Part shown: positions 8,093 through 14,913 of the stretch, piece by piece
Layout of the letters: each line of letters starts with the position of its first letter
How positions within the stretch are numbered: position 1 is the stretch's first letter
NCBI GenBank assembly: GCA_964630665.1
Contig: CAZVVN010000039.1
Coordinates: forward strand, 1-28,023
Direction: 5' to 3'
DNA from: UBA9619 sp964630665
GTDB lineage: Bacteria; Pseudomonadota; Gammaproteobacteria; Arenicellales; UBA868
DNA: 28,023 nucleotides
Notes under the pieces: model-generated
What the model saw: the letters and a program-made list of their open reading frames with translations, nothing else
What the model was told of the DNA's origin: nothing
The model's database searches: none
Made by a program: the position numbers and the translations under genes

Positions 8093-8125
8093 ACTCCCGC
8101 CGGCCTGTCGCGCTCCGGCGGGAGT
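8093..8125 (-). other. Strong GC stem-loop between binding-protein and permease genes
   Basis: An 11-bp perfect inverted repeat (8093-8103 and 8115-8125, core CTCCCGCCGG) surrounds an 11-base loop. It lies about 10 bases after the stop of the substrate-binding protein gene. Read on the transcribed minus strand the stem is not followed by a U run; the T run is on the plus-strand side. It is therefore more likely an mRNA-stabilising or attenuating hairpin that raises binding-protein mRNA above permease mRNA than a full terminator. The function is inferred from position. Confidence 0.6.
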
Positions 8126-8134
8126 TTTCAGACG

Positions 8135-9343
8135 TCAGTTACTGGCACACTTGCCGAGTTGGTTGGCCTTGCAGGGGTCCTTCACCTGCGGGATCGACAT
8201 CAACACTTTGATCTTGAGCCGATCTCCGGATTTCACCACCTCGTGCACATGCTGATCCTGGACAATGTCACGGGTCTCAGGATCGATCATGATCGGCCCT
8301 CGTGGACTGGCAAACGTCCATCCCTTCAGCGCATCCATCGCGCCTTCGGCCGTGATGTTGCCATCCATGGTCCGGATCACGTGGGCGATGGCTGCCATAC
8401 CGTCATAACCGGCCACCCCCATGAAGTCCGGCGTTGTGTCAGCACCGTAGGCATCTTTCCAGGCCGCAACAAAGGTCTTGTTTTCGGGGGTCTCGTAGTC
8501 AGCCGAATAGTGGTGCACGGTGATCATGCCGACTGCCGGGTCGCCCATACCCTGTAGCTTGGTGTCCTGGGTGATATCGCCGGGACCTATCAACCGGATC
8601 CCTGCACCAGCCAGGTCCAGGTCAGCAAACGTCTTGACCACGGCACTCGCATGGTTTCCGGCAGGCACGAAAACATAAAAACAATCTGGCTTGGCATCCT
8701 TCACGCGTTGGAAAAATGGTGTGAAGTCCGGAACCTCACGCGGCCCGCCCATCGGGATCGAATCGACCACCTTGCCGCCCGCCCCTTCGAATCCAAACTT
8801 GAAAGCAGCCACGCTGTCCTTGCCTGGCGGGTAGTCGGTGTAGCCACTGGCTGCCGAGTCGCAACCCAGGGTGTCCTTGGCATACCTGCCCAACGGGGTG
8901 CCTGCCTGCCACATGGTAAAAGACACCCGGGCGATATACGGAGAAAGGTTCGGTATCCACGCCGTCCCTGCGTTCATGATCACCATCGGCACTTTGCCTT
9001 GCGTCACCAGCTGCGCACTGGCCATTGCATTGGGTGAAAACACGAATCCGGTGAGTAGGCTCACCTTCTCACGGGTGATCAACTCCTGGACCGCGGTCTT
9101 GGCAATGTCGCCGCCGGGACGTTTCGAATCACGTTTAATCAGCTCCAGTTCATGCCCGCCGAACTGATCTCCGTGCAATGAAAGGTACAGATTCATACCC
9201 CGATCGATCTGCTGACCGAACTGCGCTGCACCGCCGGTATAGGGCAATACCACTCCAATGCGTACTTTGGCGGCCTCAGCAGTCGAAGCCAGCCCAAATA
9301 CCAGCGCCAGAGTCGATATCAGGGCTTTAGCGAGAATACTCAT
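8135..9343 (-). CDS. ABC transporter substrate-binding protein, HAAT family (LivJ-like)
   Basis: Periplasmic ligand-binding protein of about 402 residues (Peripla_BP_6 type). The start at MSILAKALIS has a near-perfect ribosome binding site (AAAGGAGG) about 6 bases upstream, which decides it over a longer frame. A signal peptide of about 24 residues ends near ASTAEAA, and the mature chain begins KVRIGVVLPYTGG, typical of this family. Two lobes follow, with VPMVIMNAGTAW in the first and MGVAGYDGMAAIAHVIRTMDG in the second. It is the first gene of the operon. Related proteins bind branched-chain amino acids, amides, urea or aromatic acids; the setting among ring-cleavage genes favours an aromatic carboxylate, but binding residues cannot be judged by eye. 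Confidence 0.93.
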   Translation of the reverse strand: MSILAKALISTLALVFGLASTAEAAKVRIGVVLPYTGGAAQFGQQIDRGMNLYLSLHGDQFGGHELELIKRDSKRPGGDIAKTAVQELITREKVSLLTGFVFSPNAMASAQLVTQGKVPMVIMNAGTAWIPNLSPYIARVSFTMWQAGTPLGRYAKDTLGCDSAASGYTDYPPGKDSVAAFKFGFEGAGGKVVDSIPMGGPREVPDFTPFFQRVKDAKPDCFYVFVPAGNHASAVVKTFADLDLAGAGIRLIGPGDITQDTKLQGMGDPAVGMITVHHYSADYETPENKTFVAAWKDAYGADTTPDFMGVAGYDGMAAIAHVIRTMDGNITAEGAMDALKGWTFASPRGPIMIDPETRDIVQDQHVHEVVKSGDRLKIKVLMSIPQVKDPCKANQLGKCASN

Positions 9344-9630
9344 AACAATACCTCCTTTAACCTGCCAGATTGTTGTCAACATCGGCTGCCGGGCGCAGAG
9401 ATCCCGGGAGACCTGGGCAATACTAAACCATCATAATTGTGCAGGAAAGCTGTCTCTGCCCATGCTCCAGGACAAACTCAGATAGTCGAACGGGATACTG
9501 TGCAGCGCCTATCGGCCATAACTCGTGGGCCTCGATTGCTACGACTGCCTGAAAATCAGAGGATCCGACCCCCGCTAGTCGAATCTAGTGACGGGCTGCT
9601 GCGGCCCTGAGGGCAGCCTTTGCCTGCCTG

Positions 9631-10041
9631 TCAAAGGGGTCTGTGGACTGTCGCCTTCATCTCAATGACAAGGTACGGATGCGGTAGCTGGTGCACCGCT
9701 ACCGTTGTCCGGGCGGGTCCCCCTTCACTGAAGAACTCGGCGTACACCTCGTTGTACCCAGCGAAATCATTCATGTTCACCAGGAAGGCAGTCACATCGA
9801 CCAGGTCCACCAGATCACAGTCCATTGAGTGCAGAATATCCCGGATGTTCTCGATCACGGCACGGGTCTGGACTCGAATATCCAGGTGGGTGGTGCCCTG
9901 CTCGTCAACGATCGCGCCAGCTATAGAATTATCGGGTCGACGGGAACTGATTCCCGAGACAAACAGAAAGTCGCCGGCCCGCCGGATATGCGGATAGGTG
10001 CCCCGTGGGGTAGCCTTGTCGGACAAGGTCCTTGATATCAT
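9631..10041 (-). CDS. RidA/YjgF-family protein, 2-aminomuconate deaminase-like
   Basis: A 136-residue protein of the RidA (YjgF/UK114) family, whose trimers hydrolyse imines and enamines in the cytoplasm. Beyond the family core, the stretches YPHIRRAGDFLFVSGISSRR, TTHLDIRVQTRAVIENIRDI, NMNDFAGYNEVYAEFF and ARTTVAVHQLPHPYLVIEMK closely match what I remember of 2-aminomuconate deaminases (AmnD/NbaF) of aminophenol and nitrobenzoate pathways. The arginine of PARTTVAV and the glutamate of VIEMKA correspond to key RidA residues. GAGG lies 9 bases before the ATG. A 2-aminomuconate deaminase would act directly after the semialdehyde dehydrogenase at 10693-12168, releasing ammonia and 4-oxalocrotonate. 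Plain RidA housekeeping function is the alternative. Confidence 0.85.
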   Translation of the reverse strand: MISRTLSDKATPRGTYPHIRRAGDFLFVSGISSRRPDNSIAGAIVDEQGTTHLDIRVQTRAVIENIRDILHSMDCDLVDLVDVTAFLVNMNDFAGYNEVYAEFFSEGGPARTTVAVHQLPHPYLVIEMKATVHRPL

Positions 10042-10142
10042 CTGCCGTGCCTCAATAGAAAAATGAATCGTGCTAGTTTAGTCGGCTGCTGCCACAGTTG
10101 ACAGACTGCCTTGTGACCACATTGCCAACCAGGGAAGGACTC

Positions 10143-10170
10143 TTGGTTTAACCGACTGCAGTCTGATAAT
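10143..10170 (+). promoter_or_regulatory. Possible sigma-70 promoter with internal palindrome
   Basis: In the 216-bp divergent gap between the RidA-like and CMD-like genes, TTGGTT (10143-10148) and GATAAT (10165-10170) are 16 bases apart in the plus orientation. A perfect 10-bp palindrome, GACTGCAGTC (10154-10163), lies between the two boxes, a place where a repressor would block transcription. The predicted transcript would start about 80 bases before the CMD-like gene. This is based on consensus likeness only. Confidence 0.35.
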
Positions 10171-10257
10171 GTTCCGATTCAGAAACTCGTTCCGACGCAC
10201 TCATAACACACCGTAGTACCACCCAGGATCAACCATTGCCAGCGACGGAGGCCTCAT

Positions 10258-10638
10258 ATGCCAGCTAACGATCCCTATTCCGCTATTTATGAAGAACTCA
10301 TCGGCTTCGTGCCCCCACGCATACAACACCGAATTCGGGTTGGCCTGGATACAGACCCGGAACTTCTCGAGGTCGTCGAGAAAGTCAGGGAGAAGGCCAT
10401 GTATCCTGAGTGTTTCGACACCAAGACTGCACAGTTGATCCTGTTTGCTGTGCTTATCTCGCACATCTCACCCGCATCTGAATACCATGCCCGGGGTGCA
10501 GTTCGTGCTGGCGCCACAAAGGAGGAACTCCATGCGGTAGCCGGTCTCGCTTTCCTGTTCAGAGGATTGCCGGCATTCAACCTGGCCGCCGAAATGATCA
10601 ATAAGATCTTTGATGAGCGGTCGCCGCAGGACACCTAA
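10258..10638 (+). CDS. Carboxymuconolactone decarboxylase-family protein
   Basis: A 126-residue, mostly helical protein of the CMD/AhpD-like family. The segment TAQLILFAVLISHISPASEYHARGAVRAGATKEEL is split as usual: an aromatic or cysteine helix, then the conserved histidine of YHARGAVRAGAT, then the AVAGLAFLFRGLPAF helix. Where AhpD-type members have a CxxC pair before the histidine this protein has SPAS, so it cannot be a thiol peroxidase partner. A lactone decarboxylase, tautomerase or related role is more likely. A GGAGG ribosome binding site lies 6 bases before the ATG. It is 54 bases upstream of the dehydrogenase gene and probably in one transcript with it, consistent with a job on a ring-cleavage product. 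Confidence 0.85.
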   Translation: MPANDPYSAIYEELIGFVPPRIQHRIRVGLDTDPELLEVVEKVREKAMYPECFDTKTAQLILFAVLISHISPASEYHARGAVRAGATKEELHAVAGLAFLFRGLPAFNLAAEMINKIFDERSPQDT

Positions 10639-10692
10639 TCCTGAAGTCGGCATCTTCTGACATCCAACCCCTATCGACCACAGGAAGAGAAG

Positions 10693-12168
10693 ATGACCAC
10701 CCTCACCCGGAATCCGCTACCCTTTTTTATTAACGGAGACTATCTTGCACCGACCGGGCGCCCGACCTACCCCAACGTCAACCCGATCGACGGCAGCCTC
10801 AGTTTCGATGTGCTTGAAGCCAACGCCGACGACATAGACCATGCCGTAGCTGCTGCCGGCTCAGCTTTGAATGGTGAATGGTCGAGGATCGATAGTGACA
10901 ACCGGGCTAGGGTACTCCACCGTGTTGCCGACCTCATCGATTCTCGGCGTGAAGAGTTTCTCCGCGCCGAGATCACCGACACCGGCAAACCTGCGAGCCT
11001 GGCCGGCCACATAGACATCCCACGCGGTGCGGCCAACTTCAGGGTGTTCGCCGATGTCGTCAAGAACCTCTCTGAAGAGAGTTTCCGCATGCAGACGCCG
11101 GACGGCGGGGAGGCGATCAACTATACGGTGCGAAAGCCCAAAGGCGTGGTTGCCGTCATCTGCCCGTGGAACCTGCCACTGCTGTTGATGACCTGGAAGG
11201 TGGCACCGGCCCTCGCCTGTGGTAATGCGGTTGTCGTCAAACCTTCTGAAGAGACCCCGGCGACTGCGACGTTGCTTGGTGAAGTGATGAACGAAGCTGG
11301 CATTCCTGCGGGGGTCTACAACGTCGTCCACGGCTTCGGGCCGGATTCGGCTGGAGAGCACCTTTCCCGGCATCCCGACATTGCCGCAGTCACTTTTACC
11401 GGTGAAACATCGACCGGCGCGGCAATCATGAAATGTGTTGCCGATGACATCAAGGACGTTTCCTTTGAGCTGGGTGGGAAAAATCCAGGTATCGTCTTTG
11501 CCGATGCCGACTTCGATCAGGCCGTGGAAGGCACGGCGCGCTCGGTCTTCGCGAACTGTGGCCAGGTCTGCCTGAGTACCGAGAGGCTCTATGTTGAACG
11601 GCCGATTTTCGAACGATTCACCGAATCCCTTGTCGCTCGTGCCAAAAAGCTGATTCCAGGGGATCCCTACAATGAAGACACAACCATCGGCCCATTGATC
11701 AGCAACTCTCATCGTCACAAGGTGCTCGGCTACTATCAGCAGGCCAGAGACCTCGGTGCCCGGGTCATGGCCGGTGGCGGCACACCGGAAATGCCCAATG
11801 GCCTGGACGAAGGTTGGTGGATAGAACCCACCATCTGGACGGGCCTTGAAGAGACGAGCTCGATCGTCCGGGAGGAGATATTCGGCCCTTGCTGCCACAT
11901 CTCGCCCTTTGATGAGATCGACGAGGTCGTGATGATGGCCAATGATACCGAGTACGGCCTGGCCTCTACAATCTGGACTCAGGATGTCAGGAAAGCCAAC
12001 CTGGTCGCCGCCCGAATGGAAAGCGGAATCACCTGGGTCAACTGCTGGTTTTTGCGCGACCTGCGCACGCCGTTTGGCGGGGCCAAGAAATCAGGCATCG
12101 GCCGTGAAGGCGGTGAGTATTCCATGGAGTTCTACACGGAACTGCAGAACATCTGTCTCAAGGTCTGA
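10693..12168 (+). CDS. 2-Amino/2-hydroxymuconic semialdehyde dehydrogenase
   Basis: NAD-dependent aldehyde dehydrogenase of 491 residues that oxidises the semialdehyde formed by meta ring cleavage. Visible are the PWN motif with N160, K183 in VVKPSEETP, the glycine motif TFTGETSTG, general base E259 in FELGGKNPG and catalytic C293 in NCGQVCLSTERLYVERP. The C-terminal stretch NCWFLRDLRTPFGGAKKSG followed by GREGG and EFYTELQNIC is characteristic of the DmpC/XylG/HpaE/AmnC group rather than of general aldehyde dehydrogenases. AGGAAGAG precedes the ATG. Together with the RidA-like deaminase next door, 2-aminomuconic semialdehyde is the most attractive substrate; 2-hydroxymuconic or carboxymethyl-hydroxymuconic semialdehyde remain possible. 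Confidence 0.93.
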   Translation: MTTLTRNPLPFFINGDYLAPTGRPTYPNVNPIDGSLSFDVLEANADDIDHAVAAAGSALNGEWSRIDSDNRARVLHRVADLIDSRREEFLRAEITDTGKPASLAGHIDIPRGAANFRVFADVVKNLSEESFRMQTPDGGEAINYTVRKPKGVVAVICPWNLPLLLMTWKVAPALACGNAVVVKPSEETPATATLLGEVMNEAGIPAGVYNVVHGFGPDSAGEHLSRHPDIAAVTFTGETSTGAAIMKCVADDIKDVSFELGGKNPGIVFADADFDQAVEGTARSVFANCGQVCLSTERLYVERPIFERFTESLVARAKKLIPGDPYNEDTTIGPLISNSHRHKVLGYYQQARDLGARVMAGGGTPEMPNGLDEGWWIEPTIWTGLEETSSIVREEIFGPCCHISPFDEIDEVVMMANDTEYGLASTIWTQDVRKANLVAARMESGITWVNCWFLRDLRTPFGGAKKSGIGREGGEYSMEFYTELQNICLKV

Positions 12169-12208
12169 CGACTGGCCACACGCCAAACCCCGAACACAAG
12201 AGCATACC

Positions 12209-13183
12209 TTGGGCACCGCTTTCAAACCACGGCCGAAGTGGTACCGGACACCGATTAAGCGAGCCGAGCTCAAACACCTGACCCAGACCGACAACCGAAC
12301 CGGACTGCTGTATCTTCTCGGCTTTAGTGCCCTGCTTGGAGCCAGCGGTTTGCTGGCTGCCCTGTCGATCGGAAGCGGATGGGCTCTTCCGGCTTTTATG
12401 CTTTATGGCGGCGTCTGGGTCTTCGCAACCTCAATTGCCCACGAAACATGCCATGGCACCGCTTTCAGAACCCGGCTACTGAACGAAATGGTGCTTTACC
12501 TTGCAGGCATGATGGTCCAACAGACACCGACTGGCCTGCGTTGGACCCACTTGCGGCACCACAATCAGACCTCTATCGTGGGTAAGGATGTGGAAATCGT
12601 ACTGACCAATCCGATGGATTGGACCGGCTTCCTATTCAGGCAACTGGCCGATCTGAACAGTATCGGGTATTACGCCCGTAGCGTTGTCCAGCTGGCGGTC
12701 GGGTACCCGGATCAGAATCACAAAGCGTGTCTCAGCAAGGGAGCTCTGACCAGAGCCACCTGGGAGGCCCGCAGTTTCCTGCTGGTTTATTGCTTCATCG
12801 CCCTGTGGGCCCTGGCGATCTGGAGCTGGTGGCCGATTCTGATGTTTTTTCTCCCCAGGGTCGCAGGTGCACCGGTCCATGGAATCATACTCGCAACCCA
12901 GCACACGGGACTCGCCCAGGGTGTCCACGACTACAGGGTAACGACCCGCACTATGTACATTAATCCGATTCTGCAGTTCATCTATTGGAACATGAACTAC
13001 CACGTCGAGCACCACATGTATCGGATGGTGCCATTTCACGCCCTGCCGGGCCTGCATGCCGCCATCCGGCATGACTGCCCGGTACCGACTCAGGGTGTAA
13101 TCAGTGCATTGCGTGAGATATTTTCGGCCGTTGCCCGCCAGCAGGTTGAGCCGGCGTATGTGTTGCCAAGACCTTCACGATAA
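12209..13183 (+). CDS. Membrane fatty-acid desaturase/hydroxylase-family di-iron protein
   Basis: Integral membrane protein of about 324 residues with the three histidine boxes of the desaturase/AlkB superfamily: HETCH (residues 78-82), HLRHH (114-118) and HVEHH near the C terminus. Hydrophobic segments lie around residues 33-75, 90-105, 195-225 and 235-255. The likely start is TTG at 12209, preceded by AAGAG, 41 bases after the dehydrogenase gene; an in-frame reading further upstream lies inside that gene in another frame and shows no family sequence. The next in-frame ATG would delete the first membrane segment. Such enzymes use O2 to desaturate or hydroxylate lipids, alkanes or side chains. 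Whether it acts on a pathway substrate or on membrane lipid is open. Confidence 0.85.
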   Translation: MGTAFKPRPKWYRTPIKRAELKHLTQTDNRTGLLYLLGFSALLGASGLLAALSIGSGWALPAFMLYGGVWVFATSIAHETCHGTAFRTRLLNEMVLYLAGMMVQQTPTGLRWTHLRHHNQTSIVGKDVEIVLTNPMDWTGFLFRQLADLNSIGYYARSVVQLAVGYPDQNHKACLSKGALTRATWEARSFLLVYCFIALWALAIWSWWPILMFFLPRVAGAPVHGIILATQHTGLAQGVHDYRVTTRTMYINPILQFIYWNMNYHVEHHMYRMVPFHALPGLHAAIRHDCPVPTQGVISALREIFSAVARQQVEPAYVLPRPSR

Positions 13184-13242
13184 GCGAATCCGAGAAGGGG
13201 CTTCGTACCGCCGTGGCCCTGGCCCGCTCCCTGCAACCCAAT

Positions 13243-14067
13243 TCAAGGCCTCTCGGTCAACAACACACTGGCATTACCGCTGCCTGATGACTGCCCATAG
13301 GCTCCAAACTGGCAGCCTTGGTAACCTCGGTCATCGTCCATCGTCCCCAGAAAGGTCGCCAGAATTCGACCACCCATCTCTGCCGTGACGGTTCGGGCAT
13401 AGTCCGGAAACTCACGCTTGGCTTCACCGATCTTGCCCCCACACAACAGGTCGAGGTAAGCCCTGTCCCTCGCCTGATTATCCTCCGACGGCCAGCAGTC
13501 CGGTCCTCTGACCAGCTGGTGGGCGAGCGCCGTGCTGGCCACGAATGCGACCCTGCGACCACTGATCTCCGCAGCTTTAGCCACGGCCGAACCGACCATC
13601 ATGCACTCCTCCAGATCGGCCATAACGCAGCATCCAAGGAGAACAACCGGCACTGAGAACATTGGATCAAGATACACCAGAGGAACATAAGAACCGTAGT
13701 CAAATCGATGGTTCCGGGTCTCACTCCGGCTGCTCGGCAGTCCCGCCTCGTCAATCGCGTGGGACAACGCCGCGGAGAACCCCGGGTCGCCCTGGATCTT
13801 GTAGTTGATGCCGGGAATCAGGTCCGGACACTCCTCACCAACGCATAGACCCTCGTGCACCGGCTGGTGGGTAACATACCAGTTAAAAGTAGTTACCCAG
13901 TGGGCGGAATGGATCACCCAAAGATCGGGCTCATCGGCCCGGATCGCTTCACCGAGTTCCCTGGAGCCGGCCATCACACCCGCCAGGAAGTCCGGAGCAC
14001 AATCCGGGTCGGCCATTCGTGGGGTATGTGGCGTGATCGCGTGCGCTACAATTCGACCGTCTGCCAT
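13243..14067 (-). CDS. Class III (LigB/HpcB-type) extradiol ring-cleavage dioxygenase
   Basis: A 274-residue protein like the catalytic subunits of homoprotocatechuate 2,3-dioxygenase (HpcB) and 2-aminophenol 1,6-dioxygenase (AmnB). Iron ligands by comparison with HpcB are H14 (AITPHTPRM), H56 (SAHWV) and E230 (VTAEMGG); the acid-base histidine is H183 (STALAHQL). The middle segment SETRNHRFDYGSYVPLVYL and the end FGAYGQSSGSGNASVLL also follow that group. The start chosen is MADGRIVAHAITP; ATGs at 14076 and 14157 are alternatives, none with a good ribosome binding site. It probably opens a catechol or 2-aminophenol ring to the semialdehyde used by the dehydrogenase. No separate alpha subunit is present, so an HpcB-like homo-oligomer is more likely than an AmnAB-like pair. 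Confidence 0.88.
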   Translation of the reverse strand: MADGRIVAHAITPHTPRMADPDCAPDFLAGVMAGSRELGEAIRADEPDLWVIHSAHWVTTFNWYVTHQPVHEGLCVGEECPDLIPGINYKIQGDPGFSAALSHAIDEAGLPSSRSETRNHRFDYGSYVPLVYLDPMFSVPVVLLGCCVMADLEECMMVGSAVAKAAEISGRRVAFVASTALAHQLVRGPDCWPSEDNQARDRAYLDLLCGGKIGEAKREFPDYARTVTAEMGGRILATFLGTMDDDRGYQGCQFGAYGQSSGSGNASVLLTERP

Positions 14068-14258
14068 CACATTCATCCGTTTGAGGTGATCTGGATCAGA
14101 GCAATTTAACCGCTCATGGCGACCGGCGAAAGGTCTTTCGCTACAAACCCTGTTCAAGCCTTAATCAAGCAGTCCTTATGACTACAGAGCCTCCCCTGCC
14201 TAACCTTGAAGGAAAAACAATGGTTATGGCTGTGCCAGGCAGAACCAATTTTCGACGA

Positions 14259-14765
14259 TCAACCGTTTATGGCAACGACCAACTGATTCAGGCGATCATG
14301 ATCCAGCTCACCGGCGCTGAAAGGCAACCCATCCAGGTACCGTGCCAACCCGTCGAACATCAATTCTCGAAGCGCTTGTGGGTCAACGTCGACTGATCCC
14401 GGGCCTTCGACAAGCACACCCAGCGCAGCCAGTTCCACCCGCTCCGCCTGCAACTCAACGGACTTGATTTCTTCCCGGAACCGCCTGGCAGATTCCGCCG
14501 GTACACCTTTGCTGTCGATCTTGAGTAGCCGGCGCAGTTGGCGGAGCGGCACCACGACATCCTTGTGCCACAGAGTGGCCGCCTGCCGGGCCCGTGATAA
14601 CAGCGTGTGATCCAATGCCCCGCCCCGGGTCACCACCCAGCAGATGAACAACATCAGCGGCACATCGGCTGCACGCTCGTTCTGGAACCAAAGACATCGC
14701 TCTGCAACTCCTTGGCGTTGATAGGTCGCGACCACCCAGTCCCACAGCGCATTGTCCTCTGCCAT
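14259..14765 (-). CDS. TIGR02444/DUF2390 family protein
   Basis: About 168 residues, mostly helical. The pattern ALWDWVVATYQRQGVAERCL, then VPLMLFICWVVTRGG, LWHKDVVVPLRQLRRLLK and IKSVELQAERVELAAL matches the gammaproteobacterial TIGR02444 family, whose function is unknown. The start is placed at MAEDNALWDW, with TGGAA about 9 bases upstream; a longer version starting at 14810 is possible. No signal peptide or membrane segment stands out. It lies on the same strand between the HpaB-type and LigB-type genes. In my knowledge it is usually a housekeeping-region gene, so its place here is probably incidental to the pathway. Confidence 0.8.
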   Translation of the reverse strand: MAEDNALWDWVVATYQRQGVAERCLWFQNERAADVPLMLFICWVVTRGGALDHTLLSRARQAATLWHKDVVVPLRQLRRLLKIDSKGVPAESARRFREEIKSVELQAERVELAALGVLVEGPGSVDVDPQALRELMFDGLARYLDGLPFSAGELDHDRLNQLVVAING

Positions 14766-14913
14766 AAGAGATTCCACTTTCCCAAGATTCGGATTTACGG
14801 TGCTGAGCACCCCTGCCAGCTGGCCATCCTGGTCAACCTACGGGGTTCCGCCGCGATATTGGTCCACACGGCCAGGGGTCTGCCAGCAATTGCGTTATCC
14901 TTGCCGCCGTGTA

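Noticed and set aside
9594..9618. GGCTGC/GCAGCC inverted repeat after the RidA-like gene
   Set aside because: Six-bp stem with a 13-base loop and no U run in the RidA direction; the T's are on the other strand, where no gene ends.
10861..11898. 345-codon minus-strand frame inside the dehydrogenase gene
   Set aside because: Antisense to a full-length aldehyde dehydrogenase with all catalytic residues; a codon-bias shadow.
14178..14396. 72-codon plus-strand frame between the LigB-type and TIGR02444 genes
   Set aside because: Most of it lies antisense to the well-supported TIGR02444 gene and it shows no family sequence.
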